From contig JAABSP010000040.1 in NCBI GenBank assembly GCA_011390345.1, positions 1 through 47,564 on the forward strand: a stretch of DNA of 47,564 nucleotides, written 5' to 3'. Source of the DNA: Desulfobacteraceae bacterium (GTDB taxonomy: Bacteria > Desulfobacterota > Desulfobacteria > Desulfobacterales > JAABSP01). A model generated the notes under the pieces. That model was given only the letters and a program-made list of their open reading frames with translations, did no database searches and was not told the DNA's origin. The translations under genes and the position numbers were made by a program. Shown here one piece after another: positions 43,532 through 47,564 of this stretch; positions within the stretch are counted from its first letter, which is position 1; each line of letters starts with the position of its first letter.

Positions 43532-44341
43532 CTACTTTTCCCATCCCGCGGGAAAGTATCGGACATTCCACTTCTCATAGAGCTTCTTCAGCTCCCCGGA
43601 CCGGTACAACTCCATGATCCGCTCATCAAAGAGCTGGGCCAGCTTTTTCGATCGATCCGTATTCGTAAAGGCCACATAGGCATTTTCACCTCTCAGGATC
43701 TCCAGACGATACTTCTTCTCCATATCCATTTTATGATCACGGATATAGTTGTCAAGATCGATCAGCGCATCCACATAGATATCGACCCTGCTCCGGTCGA
43801 TCATTCCCCAGGCCTGATCATAGTCGTCCACCTCGCTCCAGTTGAATTTGATATCCTTGATCCCCGGCGTGGTATGATAATCGTACCCCCTGAGCCAGAC
43901 CACCTCTTTGCCCGAAAGGGATTCGATGCCCTTCCACTCCGGAAATTTCCCCTTCAAAAAGAGAGCGGCCGTATATTCGACAAACATCGGGTATTTGGGA
44001 ATGATCTGCCCCTCTTCATCGGCATGTTCCTTCCAGACGGAGAGCATGGCATCGGCATCTCCCTGGCTGACCATCTTCTGAGCCCGCTTCCAGGGAACGA
44101 ATTCATAGGTGATCTGTATGCCGTCCGGCTCATAGACCTTTTTCACGATCTCGAAAAAGAGGCCGGTTCCGTCTTCGTTGGTCTGCCCCTCCCAGAAGGG
44201 GGTCGCAATCCGCAGGTTTTTGCTCTCTTCGGCAGAGGTTGTCCCCGCCAGGGCTCCCATCAATAGAAAACTGAGCAAAAACAAACCTGTAAAGATGTTT
44301 TTCCCAGCCGTTGAAAGCCTTGTTTCTCTTTTCATGCGCAT
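43532..44341 (-). CDS. Periplasmic solute-binding protein (amino-acid family, SBP_bac_3)
   Basis: A 269-residue protein: signal peptide (to about TTSA-EE, 38), then the bilobal binding fold LRIATPFWEG.. TGLFFEIVKKVYEP, FVPWKRAQKMV-GDADAML, WLRGYDYHT, and a C-terminal ..DERIMELYRSGELKKLYEKW. No permease or ATPase gene is nearby, so it may be an orphan binding protein or a sensor-type ligand binder. AAGGGAT precedes ATG 44341. The 284 bp upstream (44342-44625) holds a divergent intergenic region with no supported gene. Confidence 0.88.
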   Translation of the reverse strand: MRMKRETRLSTAGKNIFTGLFLLSFLLMGALAGTTSAEESKNLRIATPFWEGQTNEDGTGLFFEIVKKVYEPDGIQITYEFVPWKRAQKMVSQGDADAMLSVWKEHADEEGQIIPKYPMFVEYTAALFLKGKFPEWKGIESLSGKEVVWLRGYDYHTTPGIKDIKFNWSEVDDYDQAWGMIDRSRVDIYVDALIDLDNYIRDHKMDMEKKYRLEILRGENAYVAFTNTDRSKKLAQLFDERIMELYRSGELKKLYEKWNVRYFPAGWEK

Positions 44342-44625
44342 GATTTTATCCCTTCGATTGTATTAAATGGTATAATGCCCAAAAATCCTGACGGGATTTT
44401 ATAGCACCTTATCGGCAGATGATCCATGAATTTCTTCCGCGGCTATCCTTTTTACAGAATAATTTACATACGTTTTCCAAAAAGCAGTGTCAAGGATGGA
44501 ATGAGAGACGATCGATCCCGGCAACTTCTCCTTGACATCTTCGGCCATATCCATAAGAATTTTAATTTTACGGGCAATATCATCATTTTGCCCATTGATG
44601 GACCGAAAAGAAAGGGAACCGGAAT

Positions 44626-44763
44626 ATGGGTCGCGTGGGCCAGATTTTTCTGACGGGTATTATGGGTGTTTTTATCACTATGGCAATTTTATATGCGGCA
44701 ATCCGAATTAATGCGTTTGTTTCGGATCGTCTTACCGAAAAAAAGGAACCCGCGGATGGATAG
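44626..44763 (+). CDS. Small OadG-like membrane subunit (45 residues)
   Basis: A short gene with a single N-terminal transmembrane helix (about 7-28, [20 protein letters not shown]) and a charged cytosolic tail ([13 protein letters not shown]). This is the size and topology of OadG-related small subunits that accompany OadB in sodium-pumping decarboxylases. AAGGGA lies about 8 bp before ATG 44626, and the stop overlaps the oadB start by 8 bp, a typical translational coupling. Family assignment is by topology and position. Confidence 0.65.
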   Translation: MGRVGQIFLTGIMGVFITMAILYAAIRINAFVSDRLTEKKEPADG

Positions 44764-45874
44764 CCTCATACTGCTCTTCAAGACCTCGGGCATCTTCCAT
44801 CTCACCCCGGGCATGCTGATCATGTGGTGCGTGGGATTCGGGCTGATCTATCTGGCCATTGCAAAGGATTACGAGCCGCTGCTGCTGCTTCCCATCGGCT
44901 TCGGCGTTCTTCTGGCGAATCTTCCCCTGGCCGATCTGATGGCCCCGGGACATGGACTCTTGTGGCGGTTTTACCACTACGGCATCCAGTGGGAGATCGT
45001 GCCGCCGCTCATCTTTTTAGGACTAGGGGCGCTGACCGATTTCGGGCCGCTGCTGGCCAACCCAAAGCTCATCTTTCTGGGTGCGGGGGCTCAGGCCGGG
45101 GTCTATTTCACCTTCTTCTTCGCCCATCTCTTCGGATTTACGATTGCAGAATCGGCCACCATCGGGATCATCGGAGGTGCGGACGGGCCCACCACCATTT
45201 TTCTGGCCACAAAACTAGCGCCCCATCTGCTGGGGGCCACCGCGGTCGCGGCCTACTCTTACATGGCGCTGGTTCCCATCATCCAGCCGCCGATAATGCG
45301 CCTTCTGACCACAGAGGAGGAGCGCAAAATCCGGATGAAAAAGGGCCGGAAGGTGTCGCAGTTGGAGAAGATCCTCTTTCCCATTGTGGCGACAGTTGTC
45401 ATCATCCTGATCGTTCCCGCGTCCGCGCCGCTCATGGCCATGTTCATGATCGGCAACCTCTTCCGGGAGGCCAAAGTGGTGGAGCGGCTCACCCATGCCG
45501 CGCAGAACGAGCTGCTCAACATCGTCACCATCTTTTTAGGGCTTCCGGTGGGGGCCACCATGAACGCGGAGAACTTTTTGCGGCCCGAGGTGATCTTCAT
45601 CTTCTGCCTGGGGCTGGCGGCATTTATATTGAGCACGGCAACCGGGATTCTGCTGGCAAAGCTGATGAACCTGTTATCGAAGAACAAGATCAATCCGCTG
45701 CTGGGGGCAGCCGGCGTTTCTGCGGTGCCGATGGCCGCTCGGGTGGTGCATAAGGTGGGAGCAGAGGCGGATAAGAAGAATTATCTGCTGATGTATGCTA
45801 TGGGGCCGAATGTGGCAGGGGTGATCGGGACCGTGGTTGCGGCGGGGATCTTTTTGACGCTTGCCGGTTTTTAG
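44756..45874 (+). CDS. oadB: Sodium ion-translocating decarboxylase beta subunit
   Basis: A 372-residue polytopic membrane protein with about nine to eleven helices. It shows OadB/GcdB/MmdB landmarks: [27 protein letters not shown] with the ion-site Asp, [15 protein letters not shown], and late [18 protein letters not shown] and [13 protein letters not shown]. It couples decarboxylation by a separate carboxyltransferase/biotin protein to Na+ export. Alpha and biotin subunits are not adjacent. I start at ATG 44756 (AAAGGAAC upstream); the extra 30 codons from 44666 overlap the OadG-like gene. Confidence 0.93.
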   Translation: MDSLILLFKTSGIFHLTPGMLIMWCVGFGLIYLAIAKDYEPLLLLPIGFGVLLANLPLADLMAPGHGLLWRFYHYGIQWEIVPPLIFLGLGALTDFGPLLANPKLIFLGAGAQAGVYFTFFFAHLFGFTIAESATIGIIGGADGPTTIFLATKLAPHLLGATAVAAYSYMALVPIIQPPIMRLLTTEEERKIRMKKGRKVSQLEKILFPIVATVVIILIVPASAPLMAMFMIGNLFREAKVVERLTHAAQNELLNIVTIFLGLPVGATMNAENFLRPEVIFIFCLGLAAFILSTATGILLAKLMNLLSKNKINPLLGAAGVSAVPMAARVVHKVGAEADKKNYLLMYAMGPNVAGVIGTVVAAGIFLTLAGF

Positions 45875-45890
45875 GCGGTTTTCCAAATTT

Positions 45891-45934
45891 CATGCCGATT
45901 GAATTTGACGGAATTATTCTGCGGCATGGTTTTT
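45891..45934 (+). terminator. Hairpin after oadB
   Basis: CATGCCG (45891-45897) and CGGCATG (45922-45928) are perfect inverted arms around a 24-base loop with some inner pairing, followed by TTTTT. Confidence 0.45.
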
Positions 45935-45993
45935 GCCTTCCGGATATCATGTCATATTTGACTTTAATATGCTGAAAATGCTTTATAACTACT

Positions 45994-46004
45994 GGTTGGC
46001 AGGC
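45994..46004 (+). other. Left core boundary of an integron-type gene cassette
   Basis: GGTTGGCAGGC contains the core GTTGGCA (45995-46001). It is the exact inverted complement of GCCTGCCAACC at 46817-46827, where the R'' box of the following attC-like site lies. In integrated cassettes the left core and the R'' of the same cassette are complementary, because they join when the cassette is circular. The core deviates from GTTRRRY at its last bases. Confidence 0.6.
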
Positions 46005-46024
46005 ATAAAAACAAAGGAGATGAA

Positions 46025-46318
46025 ATGCCACAAAGCATTATAGCAGTATATGAACACGGTATTTTACGTCCGTTAGAACCTTTAAGTCTACCCGAGAAGC
46101 AAAGGGTTAGAATTCGAGTTGATCTTGAAAAACAGATTGACTCAGCAGAAACTGTTTTTGAATTTCTGATTAGTATCGGATGGTTGACACAACCATCCGG
46201 GCAATCAAAGATTCAGCCGATACCCTTAACGGAACGAAATCATGCCGCAGATATTCTCGGACAATCTGCTAAGAAACCAGTTTCGAAAATGATAATTGAG
46301 GATCGAGGAGAATGGTGA
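46025..46318 (+). CDS. DUF104-type antitoxin
   Basis: A 97-residue protein. The N-terminal motif IIAVYEHGILRPLEPLSLPEKQRVRI is the DUF104 antitoxin signature; the rest is a polar tail likely to wrap the toxin. It overlaps the PIN toxin by 7 bp. AAGGAGATGAA precedes ATG 46025, about 25 bp from the cassette's left boundary. The region is visibly AT-richer than flanking genes, consistent with transfer. Confidence 0.88.
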   Translation: MPQSIIAVYEHGILRPLEPLSLPEKQRVRIRVDLEKQIDSAETVFEFLISIGWLTQPSGQSKIQPIPLTERNHAADILGQSAKKPVSKMIIEDRGEW

Positions 46319-46785
46319 AGACCTACTTCTTTGACACAAGCGCTCTTGTTAAAAGATACATTACTGAAATTGGGTCAGATTGGGTGCGGACTCTGACTGA
46401 TCCTCAGTCAGACAATAGGATTATCCTTGCCAGAATCACATGGATTGAGATGTTAAGCGCATATTCAAGATTAAGACGTGAAAGCACTCTTGATGAAACT
46501 GCTTTTAATATCGCTTTGCAAGCATTTGAGTATGACTGGGACACTCAATATCAGATTGTTGAGTTTGATAAAACATTAGCTGAGCAAGCAGGTGAACTCG
46601 TTCAAAAATATCCTTTACGTGCATATGACAGTGTTCAGTTAGCTTCATCATTGAAAATACATAGAATTTACGCTCAGGTAGCAGCCGGACTTTTCGTATT
46701 TGTTTCCGCTGATGAAAGATTATTGGCCGTTGCAAAAAGTGAGAATATGAGTGTTGAAAATCCATTGGAACATCCGACTACATGA
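46312..46785 (+). CDS. PIN-domain toxin (VapC-like)
   Basis: A 157-residue PIN-domain RNase. Acidic active-site residues appear in YFFDTSALVKRY, the ITWIEMLSAY segment, LRAYDSVQLAS and FVSADERLLAVAKSEN, the usual four-site arrangement. It is paired with the overlapping upstream DUF104 antitoxin, giving a complete type II module. The attC-like site begins 34 bp after its stop, so the module forms a single cassette. Confidence 0.92.
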   Translation: MVKTYFFDTSALVKRYITEIGSDWVRTLTDPQSDNRIILARITWIEMLSAYSRLRRESTLDETAFNIALQAFEYDWDTQYQIVEFDKTLAEQAGELVQKYPLRAYDSVQLASSLKIHRIYAQVAAGLFVFVSADERLLAVAKSENMSVENPLEHPTT

Positions 46786-46819
46786 ATAAGATTCCCATCG
46801 GTCAAAAGAGTATGCGGCC

Positions 46820-46897
46820 TGCCAACCAAACGGTCGAGCGGCCGGGTTTTACTACGCTTCGCTCCGTAAAACCCGGCCGCCCACCTTGTCGTTAGCC
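46820..46897 (+). other. attC-like recombination site (integron cassette 3' end)
   Basis: The order is R'' TGCCAAC (46820-46826), a 5-base spacer, L'' GGTCGAGCGGCC, a long stem (CGGGTTTTAC / GTAAAACCCG) with a terminal loop, L' GGCCGCCCACC, a 5-base spacer TTGTC, and R' GTTAGCC (46891-46897). L''/L' pairing leaves one unpaired C, like the extrahelical base of attC sites. R'' matches the left boundary of the upstream TA cassette, and R' begins the next cassette 18 bp before an ATG. No integrase gene is visible. Confidence 0.68.
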
Positions 46898-46914
46898 AAG
46901 AAAGGAGACCACAA

Positions 46915-47564
46915 ATGGCAAAGAAGAAAGTGTTTATCTGTTTTGACTACGACCACGACAAGAACTACCGCTATTTGCTTAAAGCTCTCGCAGCGAATGC
47001 GGAATCTGAGATTGATTTTGAGGATCTAACACCAGAAGAAACCCTATCGTTGCATAAACTGTACAGCGGATCATAGTTAAGCTATTGATTTTTCAAACTA
47101 TATATTGAAAACAGACATGGTTTCTGGAATTCACCATTGGTGTATTCCAGGATTTCGGATATTTTTACCAAATATTTTGATGTGTGAAATTAAAGTTCGT
47201 TTATAATTGATCTGTATTCAATAGTTTAAAAGATCTAATTTGCTTGGATATCATTTTGTGTTTTACTTAAACTTATGTTTTTTTATGCAACGATAGGGGA
47301 AATTCAAAGCTACGATGTTGGTCGTATCAAAGCTGCTCTATCAAGACGAATAGGAAAGTCGACTCACACTCTCGTAGTAATCGGAGCTCATGCCAATAAT
47401 TACCATCCCGACCGTGTGGAAATTGGGGAGCGGAACTGGCAATGGTGGGAAATTGAGAAAAGCGCTGGGGTGATAAAAATCAGGCGTCACATGGTGTCAA
47501 AAAGTGCGTCCGTTTTTGTTCCTCAGGGGCTTGATCATAACATCGGCCATATACCGGCCATCCA
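46915..47564 (+). pseudogene. TIR-like (ThsB/MTH538-type) gene split by an insertion
   Basis: From ATG 46915 (AAAGGAG upstream) the frame encodes KKKVFICFDYDHDKNYR and a helix, then ...DFEDLTPEE, before running into a 257-bp inserted element where it stops at 47074-47076. Past the element, the frame resumes with IQSYDVGRIKAAL, THTLVVIGAHANNY and NWQWWEIEKS, the later TIR-like strands and helices. Removing 47042-47302 (element plus one GAAA copy) rejoins P-E-E-I-Q-S in frame. ThsB-like TIR proteins make signalling nucleotides in Thoeris defence. After EKS (about 47465) family similarity is lost and the frame stays open to the window end. Function beyond the fold is inferred. Confidence 0.72.
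47042..47298. mobile_element. 257-bp MITE inside the TIR-like gene
   Basis: Perfect 17-bp terminal inverted repeats CCCTATCGTTGCATAAA (47042-47058) and its complement (47282-47298) enclose AT-rich, non-coding sequence. GAAA is duplicated on both sides (47038-47041 and 47299-47302). A hairpin lies inside (CTGGAATTCACC 47124-47135 with GGTGTATTCCAG 47139-47150). No transposase is encoded, so it would need a parent IS in trans. Confidence 0.9.

Noticed and set aside
44426-44653. 75-codon frame upstream of the OadG-like gene
   Set aside because: No ribosome site and overlaps the better-supported 45-residue membrane subunit.

Overview
The window reads as chromosome of a strictly anaerobic Desulfobacterota (former Deltaproteobacteria) bacterium, probably a sulfate reducer or syntroph. 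Supporting genes are a monofunctional CO dehydrogenase (CooS), a Tat-exported [NiFe] hydrogenase, a membrane pyrophosphatase, a sodium-pump OadB-type subunit, a ferredoxin:thioredoxin reductase catalytic chain, a DUF1844 gene and the ispE / tRNA-Gln / prs / rplY / pth block. This assignment is inferred from gene content; no rRNA or marker phylogeny was available.

Layout. 1-2.5 kb: the end of a K+ channel/RCK gene followed by a small chaperone-fold protein, a PspA homologue and a DUF4178-like protein, an envelope-stress cluster. 2.7-5.5 kb: an ErcA-type alcohol dehydrogenase-like protein translationally coupled to a PAS hybrid histidine kinase. 5.5-9.3 kb (minus): oleB-oleC-oleD, head-to-head long-chain hydrocarbon genes, without oleA beside them. 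9.6-13.7 kb (minus): an operon of hydrogenase large subunit, hydrogenase small subunit and a chemoreceptor with a c-type haem motif in its sensor domain. 14.0-16.0 kb (minus): cooS. 16.0-17.2 kb: a wrecked thioredoxin-like gene, then a glutaredoxin/FTR pair. 17.4-28.1 kb: housekeeping genes serA, DUF1844, degQ, ispE, tRNA-Gln, prs, rplY, pth, hppA, carD and rluD. 28.2-30.6 kb (minus): a PAS/GAF/HisKA protein lacking an ATPase domain, and dinB. 30.8-34.2 kb: a rhomboid-TPR-zinc ribbon fusion and a trans-sulfuration PLP enzyme. 34.3-38.2 kb (minus): rpiB-glyA-dCMP deaminase-nrdR-ribD. 38.5-45.9 kb: an eight-PKD-repeat exported protein, a pentapeptide-repeat lipoprotein-like or periplasmic protein, a cupin, YjbQ, a periplasmic solute-binding protein, and a tiny OadG-like subunit with OadB.

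46.0-47.6 kb is the accessory part. It is AT-richer and looks like integron gene cassettes without a visible integrase. The first cassette carries a DUF104-type antitoxin and a PIN toxin. It is bounded on the left by GTTGGCA and closed by a 78-bp attC-like site whose R'' box (TGCCAAC) is the exact inverted complement of that left boundary. The next cassette carries a TIR-like (ThsB/MTH538-type) gene split by a 257-bp MITE with perfect 17-bp terminal inverted repeats and a 4-bp target duplication. Removing the MITE and one duplication restores the reading frame exactly.

The observations most worth following are the integron/MITE/TIR region, the hydrogenase-haem chemoreceptor operon (large subunit first and already ending at its mature C-terminal His), and a recurring 12-bp degenerate tandem repeat seen at several unrelated gene edges.
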